DNA of 51,502 nucleotides from JAIRTY01 sp050257395 (GTDB lineage Bacteria; Actinomycetota; Actinomycetes; Streptosporangiales; Streptosporangiaceae). The position numbers and the translations under genes are program-made. The DNA lies in contig JBLMWU010000223.1 in NCBI GenBank assembly GCA_050257395.1, positions 1 through 51,502 on the forward strand, written 5' to 3'. Of the stretch, positions 1-7,225 are shown piece by piece. Each line of letters opens with the position of its first letter. Positions within the stretch are counted from its first letter, which is position 1. The notes beneath the pieces were generated by a model. The model made no database searches. It saw only the letters and a list, made by a program, of their open reading frames with translations, and was not told the DNA's origin.

Positions 1-2110
1 CCGGGCATGGCGCCGCGAGCACGTCGCTCACCGCCAGGTAGGCCGAGTCACCCCCGGACCCGATTTCCAGCGCCGCAGCCAGCTGGACCTTGTAGGCCCG
101 TTCCGCGCAGGCGATGTCGTAGAGCTGCCGGTAGGCGGGTGCATCCAGGCGCTGGTCCCTGCTCCGCCGGCCGTCGATCCTGCGCGCCGCTTCCCCGAAC
201 CGGCGGACCAGCGTGATCTTGCCCTCCTCCAGCGTCCTGGGGTCCTGCGCGTGGATGTCAGTCCACCGGTCCCTGATCTCCCGGGCGATGGCGGCGTGGT
301 CCGGCTCGGGCGCGTCGCAGTCGATCTCGAAGGCGGCCGCGTAGATGTCCAGGACCTTGTTGTCGTCCCGCCGCGCAGCAGCCTGCCGGAGCGGGACGGC
401 CGGGCTCAGCGGGGCCGCGGCCGGCGGCTCGCCGTCGCGGGGCCGCCGCCCCTTGCCGGCGGCCTTGCGGCCGGCCTGGTGCTGCCACCAGCCGTCCCTG
501 CTGCCCGCCGCCCGCGAGCGGAGGACCAGCGCGATCAGGAACTCCCGGCCCGGTCCCGGGCGTTCCATCGCCTCCTGCCAGAAGGCCCGGTCCTGCAGGG
601 CCACGTCCAGCAGCCGCGACCCGAGGTAGGCCTGCATGAGGCTGTGCGGGAACCGGACGCTGTCCCCGCGCAGCTCGACGATGTCGAGCTGCGCGGCCCA
701 GGCCGCGGCGAGCCGCACGTCGATGTTCCAGACCCTGCCGCCGTGCGGTGTGTCCTGGTCGATCCGGGCGAGCCTGGCCTGCACCTCTGCGGTGAGACCG
801 GCGGCCGTCCGGAGGTCGTCGAACTCGACCTCCAGCCGGTCGCGTTTGAGGCCGGCGCAGGCGAGGGCGGACAGGTACTCGATCGCGGCGGTGCGCTCGG
901 CGCTGTTGAGCGGGATGTCCTCGCGGAGGTACCCGGACACGAGGGCCCGCTCCCAGGTCTCGAGCAGGGCCAGCCGCAGCCGTGAGCGGTCCACCCCGCG
1001 GGTGTCCACCACCCCGTCCCGGCCTTCCGAGCTCGGGTCCAGCAGGCCCCTGACCTGCAGTTCGCGGGTGATCTGCAGGTACAGCGGGGCTTCCGCGGCG
1101 TCGGCGGTCTCCACGATCCAGGCGAGCCGCCGCTCGTCCTCTCCCGCGCCGTCGCTGCCGATGTAGGCCAGCGCCGCCTCGTAGCTGAGCGGCTCCAGCG
1201 CGAGGATGGCGGCGTCGGTGGCCCGCAGCGGGTCATGCGGGCGGGAGGCGATGACCAGGGGCAGGTGCTGCTGGTGCGCCCGCCTGATGGCGGCGCGGAT
1301 GATGTTGTCGCGTTCCTGCTCGGCGATGGTGCCGATGAGGGCTTCCTCCAGGCCGTCGGCGAGCACGACGATCCGCCGGTCCTTGCGCAGCCGCCGCCAG
1401 ACGGTCTCCCCCTCGGCGGTCGAGATCAGCCGGGGGTTGACCTCGCTCAGGAAACGCTCCTGGGCGAGGCGCTCGAAGTCCAGGGCTTCCGAGGCGTCCC
1501 GCAGCCGGACGGGGACCGGGACGGCGCGCTTGTCGGCCAGCAACTCGGTCAGCCTGACCAGCACCGCGGTCTTTCCGGTCCCCACGCCGCCGACCAGGAT
1601 GTGCGGGCGCGTCCGGCGCTCGCGCAGATCCGCCATCACCACCTTGCACAGCTCGTCCCGCCCGACCACCTCGTCGATGATCGACCCGGCGGTCGGCACC
1701 AGCTCGCGGGAGTCCGATCGCGCCCTGGCCCGGTACCAGCGCAGCACGCTGAAAAGCCGCCAGAGCACAAAAAAGGACGCCAGGGCGAGCAGCAGGCCGG
1801 AGGTCAGGAAATTGGAAATGGCCCCGCAGGAAAAACCGAGTTGTGCGCACCTGCGGTCCGGATCGTAGGGAAAGCCGGACGGCACCCCGTGCACAACCAC
1901 ATAGACCGACCAGCCGAGCCACAGCAGGAAGGCGAGCACGGCGCAGCCGGTCAGTGACGCTGCCGCCCAGATCAGCGGCCCGGGGCGCCAGGTCTGCGGC
2001 TCGTCGACGCCGCTCCGGTCCCGGCGGCGGGGAGCCGGGCGCCCCGGCATCACCGGGAATCCCCGCCCTACCCTCCGCCCGCGTGAGCGCCGCGTCCCTG
2101 TGCCGTTCAT
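1..2110 (-). CDS. Membrane-anchored STAND/NACHT-like P-loop ATPase (partial, C-terminus off window)
   Basis: The reading frame is open for 703 codons from an ATG at 2108-2110 to the left edge. AGGGGG a few bases upstream is a good ribosome binding site. Residues about 46-73 and 98-121 are two hydrophobic segments, so the N-terminus is probably membrane-anchored. The cytoplasmic part begins with VGRDEL (149-154), then Walker A GGVGTGKT (174-181) and Walker B-like VVLADGLEE (248-256), the usual order of STAND/NACHT ATPases. The remainder is helical with no repeat domain visible before the edge. Such proteins are signal-sensing switches, some in phage defence. The sensor or effector end is not in the window, so the function stays open. 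The frames beside it are shadows. Confidence 0.8.
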   Translation of the reverse strand, partial: MNGTGTRRSRGRRVGRGFPVMPGRPAPRRRDRSGVDEPQTWRPGPLIWAAASLTGCAVLAFLLWLGWSVYVVVHGVPSGFPYDPDRRCAQLGFSCGAISNFLTSGLLLALASFFVLWRLFSVLRWYRARARSDSRELVPTAGSIIDEVVGRDELCKVVMADLRERRTRPHILVGGVGTGKTAVLVRLTELLADKRAVPVPVRLRDASEALDFERLAQERFLSEVNPRLISTAEGETVWRRLRKDRRIVVLADGLEEALIGTIAEQERDNIIRAAIRRAHQQHLPLVIASRPHDPLRATDAAILALEPLSYEAALAYIGSDGAGEDERRLAWIVETADAAEAPLYLQITRELQVRGLLDPSSEGRDGVVDTRGVDRSRLRLALLETWERALVSGYLREDIPLNSAERTAAIEYLSALACAGLKRDRLEVEFDDLRTAAGLTAEVQARLARIDQDTPHGGRVWNIDVRLAAAWAAQLDIVELRGDSVRFPHSLMQAYLGSRLLDVALQDRAFWQEAMERPGPGREFLIALVLRSRAAGSRDGWWQHQAGRKAAGKGRRPRDGEPPAAAPLSPAVPLRQAAARRDDNKVLDIYAAAFEIDCDAPEPDHAAIAREIRDRWTDIHAQDPRTLEEGKITLVRRFGEAARRIDGRRSRDQRLDAPAYRQLYDIACAERAYKVQLAAALEIGSGGDSAYLAVSDVLAAPCP

Positions 2111-2339
2111 CGTGCCCCCTCACCAGCACGCAGCGGCATGCCGCGGCTCCGGCAGAGCAAGCGTAACCGCCCTGTTCCCGGCCGCCCAGGCCTTTCGGGA
2201 TTGGCGGTATGGAACCCCGCAATAGCCGGAAAGGCGTGCCCATTCGGATGGCCGGCGCCGGGACGGCAGCTCCCCGGTCACACGCAACTCCCAGGCTGTG
2301 CTCCCCGTTCTTTCAGCCGGCCCGGGGATTCTGGGAACC

Positions 2340-2591
2340 ATGGATCCCTCAGAGCGGGTCGTGATCGGCACCGTCGCGAGCGTGTCCGCGTCGGGTATCA
2401 CCATCACCACCGGCACCGGCCAGACGGTGACCGTGGGCAGGCGGACTTCGACCGCCTACTGGCAGACCGGCAGCCTGGCCACGGCGCGGGCCGTCACCCG
2501 GGGCGTCAGGGTCGCGGTGCTGTGCACGGCGGCGGGCCCGGCGCTCTGCGCGTCCGCGGTCGCGGTGCTGCCCCCTCACATCTGGGCGTGA
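2340..2591 (+). CDS. Small DUF5666-like beta-rich protein
   Basis: An 83-residue protein. I place the start at the ATG at 2340 because the homology-like part (MDPSERVVIGTV) begins there; an in-frame start at 2298 would add 14 residues. The sequence alternates valine, threonine and glycine (VSASGITITTGTGQTVTV), resembling the OB-like strands of DUF5666 proteins, which bind no known ligand. There is no signal peptide. The ribosome site is weak. It lies alone between the divergent ATPase gene and the oxygenase gene. The family call rests on pattern resemblance only. Confidence 0.55.
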   Translation: MDPSERVVIGTVASVSASGITITTGTGQTVTVGRRTSTAYWQTGSLATARAVTRGVRVAVLCTAAGPALCASAVAVLPPHIWA

Positions 2592-2661
2592 CCCGGCTGG
2601 TGTTGACAGGCCGCCCGGCCGCCGGCACGGTGGAAGCTGATCGCCGGGAAGCTGAAGGAGC

Positions 2662-3498
2662 ATGGCCGGGACAGCACAGCGGCAGGCCGCCGAGCCGCCG
2701 CCGTTCGACGCCCGCAACCTGGCGGAAGGTGCGGGACTGCTGGCGGCCACCGCGAACGTGATCATGCAGCTCGCCCGGCCCGGGGTGGGGTACGGCGTGC
2801 TGGAGAGCACGGTCGAGAGCGCCCAGCTCATGCGCCACCCGCTGCGGCGCTGGCGGACGACCGTGACCTACCTGTCGGTCGCGCTGATGGGCACCCCGGC
2901 CGAGCGCACGGCCTACCGGCGGCTGGTGAGCCGCTCACACGTCCAGGTCCGGTCCACCCCGGCCAGCCCGGTCCCCTACAGCGCGTTCGACCCGCAGCTG
3001 CAGCTGTGGGTGGCTGCGTGCCTCTACCAGGGCGTCCGCGACATGCACGCCCGGCTGCGCGGCCCGGCTGACGACGAGACCGCCGACGCCATCTACCAGG
3101 AGGCGCGCAGGCTCGGCACCACCCTGCAGATGCCCGCCAGCCTGTGGCCACCCGACCGGGCCGCTTTCGGGCGCTACTGGGACGACGCTCTCACCGGCAT
3201 CCGGATCGACCCGCCCGTGCGCGCCTACCTGCTGGATCTCATCATGCTGCGGTACCTGCCGCGGCCGCTGGGCGACGCACTCGGCCCGTTCAACCGCTTC
3301 CTGACCACCGGGTTCCTGCCGCCGCCGTTCCGCGAGCAGATGGGCCTGCCGTGGACCGGCCGCGACCAGCGCGACTTCGACGCCGTGATGCGCACGATCG
3401 CCGCGGCCAACCGGCTGCTGCCCGGCCCGGTCCGCCGGTTCCCGTTCAACGCCTGCCTGCATGACCTGCGTGCCCGCGGCCGGCGGCCTGGCAGCTGA
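2662..3498 (+). CDS. MpaB/Lcp-type oxygenase family protein (DUF2236)
   Basis: A 278-residue protein with a strong ribosome site (GAAGGAG) before ATG 2662. The order of elements fits the DUF2236 family: N-terminal QLARPGVGYGV, then SHVQVRSTP, the central FDPQLQLWVAACLY block, and a C-terminal helical part with LPWTGRDQRDF. Family members include the haem-b protein MpaB of mycophenolic acid synthesis and latex-clearing protein Lcp, and act as haem oxygenases or peroxygenases. No substrate can be inferred here. It has no obvious operon partner; the next genes are on the opposite strand. Confidence 0.8.
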   Translation: MAGTAQRQAAEPPPFDARNLAEGAGLLAATANVIMQLARPGVGYGVLESTVESAQLMRHPLRRWRTTVTYLSVALMGTPAERTAYRRLVSRSHVQVRSTPASPVPYSAFDPQLQLWVAACLYQGVRDMHARLRGPADDETADAIYQEARRLGTTLQMPASLWPPDRAAFGRYWDDALTGIRIDPPVRAYLLDLIMLRYLPRPLGDALGPFNRFLTTGFLPPPFREQMGLPWTGRDQRDFDAVMRTIAAANRLLPGPVRRFPFNACLHDLRARGRRPGS

Positions 3499-3504
3499 CC
3501 GGGG

Positions 3505-3828
3505 CTACCCCGGCTGCTCACGCCGGTCGAGCACCTCGTAGTGGGCTGAGCGGGTGTCGAAACCGGTGAGGACAGCCCGGGCCCGCGCGGGCACGTGGGC
3601 TGCCTCGTAGTCCTCCCCCATGAACTCCTGCACGCTGGCGAGGCTGTCGAACCACATCAGGGTCATGAACTCGACATCGTGCTCCCGCTCGCGGCGGACC
3701 AGGTCGATGGACCGGAACCCGGGGATGCGCCTCGCCTCGATGCCGGGGATCACCTCGGTCCGGACGATGTGCTCGTAGGCGCCGGCGTTGTCCCTGGTCG
3801 CCCAGCCCCGCCACAGCCTGCAGATCAT
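3505..3828 (-). CDS. ABM-superfamily small monooxygenase-like protein
   Basis: 107 residues, starting MICRLWRGWATRDN and containing VIPGIEARRIPGF and EFMTLMWFDS, the typical pattern of a dimeric alpha-beta barrel (antibiotic biosynthesis monooxygenase fold). Proteins of this type oxidise aromatic substrates, break down haem or simply bind small molecules. There is no transmembrane segment or signal. It follows a second ABM-like gene on the same strand by 21 bases, so the pair is probably one operon divergent from the TetR gene at 4277. The stop is only a few bases beyond the end of the convergent oxygenase gene. Confidence 0.7.
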   Translation of the reverse strand: MICRLWRGWATRDNAGAYEHIVRTEVIPGIEARRIPGFRSIDLVRREREHDVEFMTLMWFDSLASVQEFMGEDYEAAHVPARARAVLTGFDTRSAHYEVLDRREQPG

Positions 3829-3849
3829 GGCCGGCCTCCCTGCCCGTGC

Positions 3850-4194
3850 TCAGATGGACCAGACGAGCGGGTGGTTGACGATGGGGTCGAACGTGACACC
3901 CGCCTTCTCTGCCTCACCGCGCGCGTCCACGATCATCTCCTTGAGCTGGCCCATCTGCTGCGCGTGCTCGCCGGAGTCCCAGATGCTGACGTGTACCAGC
4001 GAGCCGTCGGGCGAGGCGGCGGCGTAGTAGCTGATCAGGCCGGGCAGCCTGGTGATGGCTGGGACCAGGTAGCGGCCGGTGGCGACGCTCATGGCGTGGA
4101 CCTCGGCGAACCGGGCGGGGTCGAAGCTGCCGCGGGAAACCCGGACCACGGCGGTGGCCGGCAGCGGCGGGGATGACGGGTGCGCAGGGGTCAT
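3850..4194 (-). CDS. ABM-like dimeric alpha-beta barrel protein
   Basis: 114 residues; GGAGGG precedes the ATG at 4192-4194. The segments AVVRVSRGSFD, ITRLPGLISYYAAASPDGSL and VSIWDSGEHAQQM give the beta-alpha-beta plan of the ABM/stress-responsive A/B barrel superfamily. Its divergence from a TetR gene across an 82-base promoter region suggests that TetR controls it, for example as a detoxification or quinone-handling pair with the downstream ABM gene. The enzymatic role is inferred, since no catalytic residue is diagnostic. Confidence 0.65.
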   Translation of the reverse strand: MTPAHPSSPPLPATAVVRVSRGSFDPARFAEVHAMSVATGRYLVPAITRLPGLISYYAAASPDGSLVHVSIWDSGEHAQQMGQLKEMIVDARGEAEKAGVTFDPIVNHPLVWSI

Positions 4195-4215
4195 GATGCT
4201 GCCCTCCAGCCGGGA

Positions 4216-4245
4216 TTACGTTATGGCATCCTATCGAAATATAAT
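4216..4245 (+). promoter_or_regulatory. Promoter for the TetR gene, with likely divergent promoter
   Basis: An A+T-rich island in otherwise very G+C-rich DNA. TTACGT (4216-4221) and a consensus TATAAT (4240-4245) are 18 bases apart. The stretch from CTAT (4231-4234) to ATAG (4243-4246) is a loose inverted repeat over the -10 that could serve as the TetR operator. The opposite strand also has A+T-rich hexamers here, so divergent promoters probably share the site. Confidence 0.6.
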
Positions 4246-4276
4246 AGAACGGCGGAACCGGGAGAGGAAGGTTCTC

Positions 4277-4870
4277 ATGACAGCTGCCACCCGGGCGGCG
4301 GGCCGCCCGCGTAACCCCGCGCTGGACACCGCCATCCTCACCGCGGCCGAGCAGCAGCTGCGCGAACTCGGCTACGCCCGGATGTCGCTGGAGTCGGTCG
4401 CCGCCGCCGCCGGCACCAGCGTGCCCAGCGTGCGGCGGCGCTTCAGCGGCAAAGCAGAGCTGGCCAATGCCGTCATCGGCTCGCTGCGCATCGCGGACAT
4501 TCCCGCCGCCGCGGGGCCGCCGCGCGCCCGCGCCCTGGCCATCCTGCGGAACTTCCACGACAATCTCCGGCGGCCCGGCGCTATGGCGGTCGTGGGCACC
4601 CTGCTGGCCGAGGAACGCCGCCACCCTGACCTGCTGGGCGCCTTCCGCGCCCGCCTCGTCGAGCCGCGCCGGGCACTGCTGCAGCAGGCACTCGCCGACG
4701 GCATCGCGGCCGGTGAGCTCCCCCCCTCGGCCGAGCCCGAGGTGCTGGCGAGCATGCTGATCGGCTCGTTCTATGCGCGCTACCTGGCTGCCTCCGGCCT
4801 GCCCGGCGACTGGGCAGAGCGGACCCTGCGGCCGGTCTGGCCAGACCGTCCCCGCGCGGGCGGCCGCTGA
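4277..4870 (+). CDS. TetR/AcrR-family transcriptional regulator
   Basis: 197 residues from ATG 4277, chosen because GGAGAGGAAGG lies just upstream and the TetR domain follows at once; the frame is open further upstream. The N-terminal helix-turn-helix spans about residues 12-58 (PALDTAILTAAEQQL, then SLESVAAAAGTSVPSVRRRF). The C-terminal ligand domain (TetR_C type) includes ERRHPDLLGAFRARLVEPRR. Probably a repressor of itself and of the divergent ABM-like pair at 3505-4194. The ligand is unknown. Confidence 0.88.
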   Translation: MTAATRAAGRPRNPALDTAILTAAEQQLRELGYARMSLESVAAAAGTSVPSVRRRFSGKAELANAVIGSLRIADIPAAAGPPRARALAILRNFHDNLRRPGAMAVVGTLLAEERRHPDLLGAFRARLVEPRRALLQQALADGIAAGELPPSAEPEVLASMLIGSFYARYLAASGLPGDWAERTLRPVWPDRPRAGGR

Positions 4871-4949
4871 GCGGGGAATGGCCGCCCGGCCCGGGGGTAC
4901 CTGAATACCGTTTTTGCGGGGAGTTAGCCGGATATGCGGAGGCGGCTTC

Positions 4950-5507
4950 ATGGGTGCGGTACCGGGGTCAGGGGCTGAGGGGCTGGCGGAGAAGCTCGGC
5001 GAGCTGGCAGGCCCGGCCGCCGAACCGGAGAACGAGGTCCTGCTGGACGATGCCCGGATCGTCCGCTGGGCAGGTCCCGCGTTCGCGCTCTTTTCCCTGG
5101 TCATGGTGCCCTGGACCGTCTACCTGGCGTATTCGCTGCCCACCCGGCAGGTGTCAGCCGACTACGACGTCGCGTGGGCCGGGTTCGACGTCCTGCTGAT
5201 CGGCGCGCTGGCCATGACCGGCTTTTTCGCGCTCCGGCGGTCCCGGTATCTGGCGGCCACGGCAAGCGCAGCGGCCGCGCTGCTGGTGGTGGACGCCTGG
5301 TTCGACGTGGTCACCTCGCCGCCCGGCCAGCGCGCCGGGGCACTCGTGCTCGCGGTGCTGGTGGAGCTCCCGCTGGCCGCCGTGTGCGGGTGGCTCAGCT
5401 ACCACACCGAGCAGCTCGCCGAGCGGCGCATCGTCATCCTGCTGCGCCTGACCCGGCGGCGCCGCGGGCGGGCACGCGGACGAGCAGGTTCCGCGGCCGG
5501 ACGCTGA
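4950..5507 (+). CDS. Four-helix integral membrane protein, unknown function
   Basis: 185 residues from ATG 4950, with GGAGG at 4938-4942. After a soluble N-terminus of about 45 residues there are four hydrophobic helices (starting near AFALFSLVMVPW, DVLLIGALAMTGFF, YLAATASAAAALLV and ALVLAVLVELPLAAV), then an Arg-rich cytoplasmic tail ending in a run of basic residues. No motif assigns a function. Its last 74 bases overlap the 3' end of the convergent lipid kinase gene. Similar proteins are common in actinobacteria as hypothetical membrane proteins. Confidence 0.75.
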   Translation: MGAVPGSGAEGLAEKLGELAGPAAEPENEVLLDDARIVRWAGPAFALFSLVMVPWTVYLAYSLPTRQVSADYDVAWAGFDVLLIGALAMTGFFALRRSRYLAATASAAAALLVVDAWFDVVTSPPGQRAGALVLAVLVELPLAAVCGWLSYHTEQLAERRIVILLRLTRRRRGRARGRAGSAAGR

Positions 5508-6339
5508 TGACCAGCTGGCGGGTGGCGCCGGCGACTTCCCCGTCGGCCTCCCACGGCCGTGCCCGGTCGAGCTCGATCCGCAGCTCACGGCAGGTCAGCT
5601 GGTGCAGGATGGCGGACCGGCGGCGCAGCAGCAGGCCGGTTGCCAGCCGCAGCCACCCGGCCAGCCCTTTCGCGGGCATGACCGCGACATCCAGCAGCCC
5701 GTCGTCGGGCAGGGCGTGCGGCAGCAGGCGGATGTTGCCCTGCAGCGAGCCGACGTTCCCGATGACGATCCCGCTCGCGCGGCACCGCAGCGGCGGCGCG
5801 CCGTCCGCGTGCAGCACCGCCTTCATCGGCCGGGCCCGCAGCCGCCGCAGGCCGGACAGCGCGTAGGCGACCCAGCCCACCCGCTTCTTGAGCTGCTCGC
5901 TCGCACCGGCGAGCATCTCCGCGTCGAACCCGATGCCCGCCATGACCGCGAACAGCCGCCCGTTGGCGACGCCGACGTCGAGCAGCCGGTCCGCCCCGGC
6001 CATGGCCGCCGTCAGCGCGTCCCCGAGGGAGAGCGGCAGGCCCAGGTTGCGCGCCAGCAGGTTGCCGGTGCCCGCCGGCAGCACGCCCAGCGGCACCCCC
6101 GAGCCGGCCAGCGCGGCCACGCAGGCGGCGATGGTCCCGTCGCCGCCGCTGGCCAGCACCAGGTCCACGCCCTCCCGCAGGGCCGCGGCCACCAGGCCCT
6201 GGCCCGCGTCCTGCACGCTGGTCTCCCGCCACAGCGGCTCCGCCCAGCCCAGCTCCGTCATGACCTCGTGCACGGCGGCGCGGAACGCCACCAGGTCCTC
6301 GTGCTTTTCGGGATGAAAGATGACCGCGGCCCGCTTCAT
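5434..6339 (-). CDS. Diacylglycerol/sphingosine kinase-like lipid kinase (YegS/DgkB family)
   Basis: 301 residues, ATG at 6337-6339. The DAGK catalytic domain is clear: IFHPEK near the start, LVLASGGDGTIAACV with the nucleotide-binding GGDGT, then GVLPAGTGNLLARNLG. The C-terminal beta-sandwich follows (MAGIGFDAEML, VIGNVGSLQGNIRLLP, DGLLDV, WEADGEV). Family members phosphorylate diacylglycerol or related lipids with ATP at the inner membrane face. Length and motif order are normal. The 3' end overlaps the convergent membrane protein gene by 74 bases. Confidence 0.9.
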   Translation of the reverse strand: MKRAAVIFHPEKHEDLVAFRAAVHEVMTELGWAEPLWRETSVQDAGQGLVAAALREGVDLVLASGGDGTIAACVAALAGSGVPLGVLPAGTGNLLARNLGLPLSLGDALTAAMAGADRLLDVGVANGRLFAVMAGIGFDAEMLAGASEQLKKRVGWVAYALSGLRRLRARPMKAVLHADGAPPLRCRASGIVIGNVGSLQGNIRLLPHALPDDGLLDVAVMPAKGLAGWLRLATGLLLRRRSAILHQLTCRELRIELDRARPWEADGEVAGATRQLVISVRPRNLLVRVPARGAAGSGAAG

Positions 6340-6389
6340 TGGCAGTTAAGTCCTGTTCCTGGCGATATGACCCGTGCCACCATCATCCC

Positions 6390-6980
6390 GTGAACGGGCA
6401 CCACCCCGCGCGGCCCCGGCGTTTCGCGGGCCTGGCGGCCACCTTGCTGCTGCTCGCCCTCACCGTGTCCGGCTGCTCCTTCGTGAGCGCGGCCATCCGC
6501 ACCTCGTCGGCCCTGCAGAACGCCGGCTTCCGGGACGTCAGCCTGAACATCACGACCGGGTCGGGCCTGCCGCCCGACGGGGTGGTCCGCGTGTCCTACA
6601 CCAGGGGGCCCACCGGGAACAGCCGGCAGGACGGGCCGCGGGCCGAGCGGGTCGTCTGGGACAGCCTCCCCTACCGCTTCGGGGAGCTGGTCATCATCGA
6701 CACGTCCGGCGGCTGCGCCGGCCCGGTCTGCGCGACGCACTCCGCCGAGGTGGCGAGCGCGACCTACGCTCAGCTGGCTGCGAGGTTCGGGCCGCGCCCG
6801 GCCGGCCTGGGCGCCACCAGCGCGGCTGGCGCCCTCAGCATCCCGGCCTGGGCCATCGCGCTGCTGGTGGCGGCGGTGCTCGCGGTCCTGGCAGCGATCA
6901 TCACCGTGGTGGTGCTGCTCGTCAGGCGCTCCCGCCCGCGGGCCGGCCCGCCCGGCGGGTGGCAGCCGATGCCCGGGTAG
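6390..6980 (+). CDS. Lipoprotein with additional C-terminal transmembrane helix
   Basis: 196 residues from GTG 6390, chosen so that the signal peptide (RRFAG then a hydrophobic run) is at the N-terminus; the frame is open upstream to 6339. LTVSGC at about residues 24-29 is a lipobox, so the Cys is probably lipidated. A folded outer domain of about 130 residues follows (YTRGPTGN, YRFGELVIID, and a CAGPVC pair that could form a disulfide). A strong helix (ALLVAAVLAVLAAIITVVVL) and a short basic tail end the protein. Two anchors at opposite ends are unusual. Function unknown. Confidence 0.75.
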   Translation: MNGHHPARPRRFAGLAATLLLLALTVSGCSFVSAAIRTSSALQNAGFRDVSLNITTGSGLPPDGVVRVSYTRGPTGNSRQDGPRAERVVWDSLPYRFGELVIIDTSGGCAGPVCATHSAEVASATYAQLAARFGPRPAGLGATSAAGALSIPAWAIALLVAAVLAVLAAIITVVVLLVRRSRPRAGPPGGWQPMPG

Positions 6981-7093
6981 CCAGGCCGGCGCCCCCGCCC
7001 GCGGGGACCGAGGTCCGCCCCGGTGGGGCCCTCGGGCTCTGCGCCGCCCGGCAGCCGCGGGCTTAGCGTTCAGCGGGGCGCGCGGAACGCCCC

Positions 7094-7213
7094 GGCCCGA
7101 GCGAGCCAAAGGGCCGCGCCGCCGTCTGGACTGACGAGCGACGAGCGCGGCGAGGAGCGAGGAGGGAAGACGGCGGGCTCGAGCGGCCCAGAAGCGAGCC
7201 GAGGGCCAGAAAG
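7094..7213 (+). repeat. Dispersed intergenic repeat, copy A
   Basis: First of three copies of a G+C-rich intergenic element (others 33623-33750 and 46141-46256). It shares the first 42 bases from GAGCGAGCC (7099) to GACGAGCG and the right part from about 7153, but differs in the middle and is shorter there. GGGCCGC and CGCCGTCT in the left arm pair with AGACGGCG and GCGGCCC in the right arm. Its 3' end (GCCAGAAAGGAGAG) overlaps the ribosome site of the ABC transporter gene at 7226. Confidence 0.85.
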
Positions 7214-7225
7214 GAGAGCCCGCCG

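Noticed and set aside
1233..2243. Minus-strand frame of 336 codons over the ATPase gene
   Set aside because: The neighbouring minus-strand frame carries the P-loop, Walker B-like motif and membrane helices; this one is an offset shadow.
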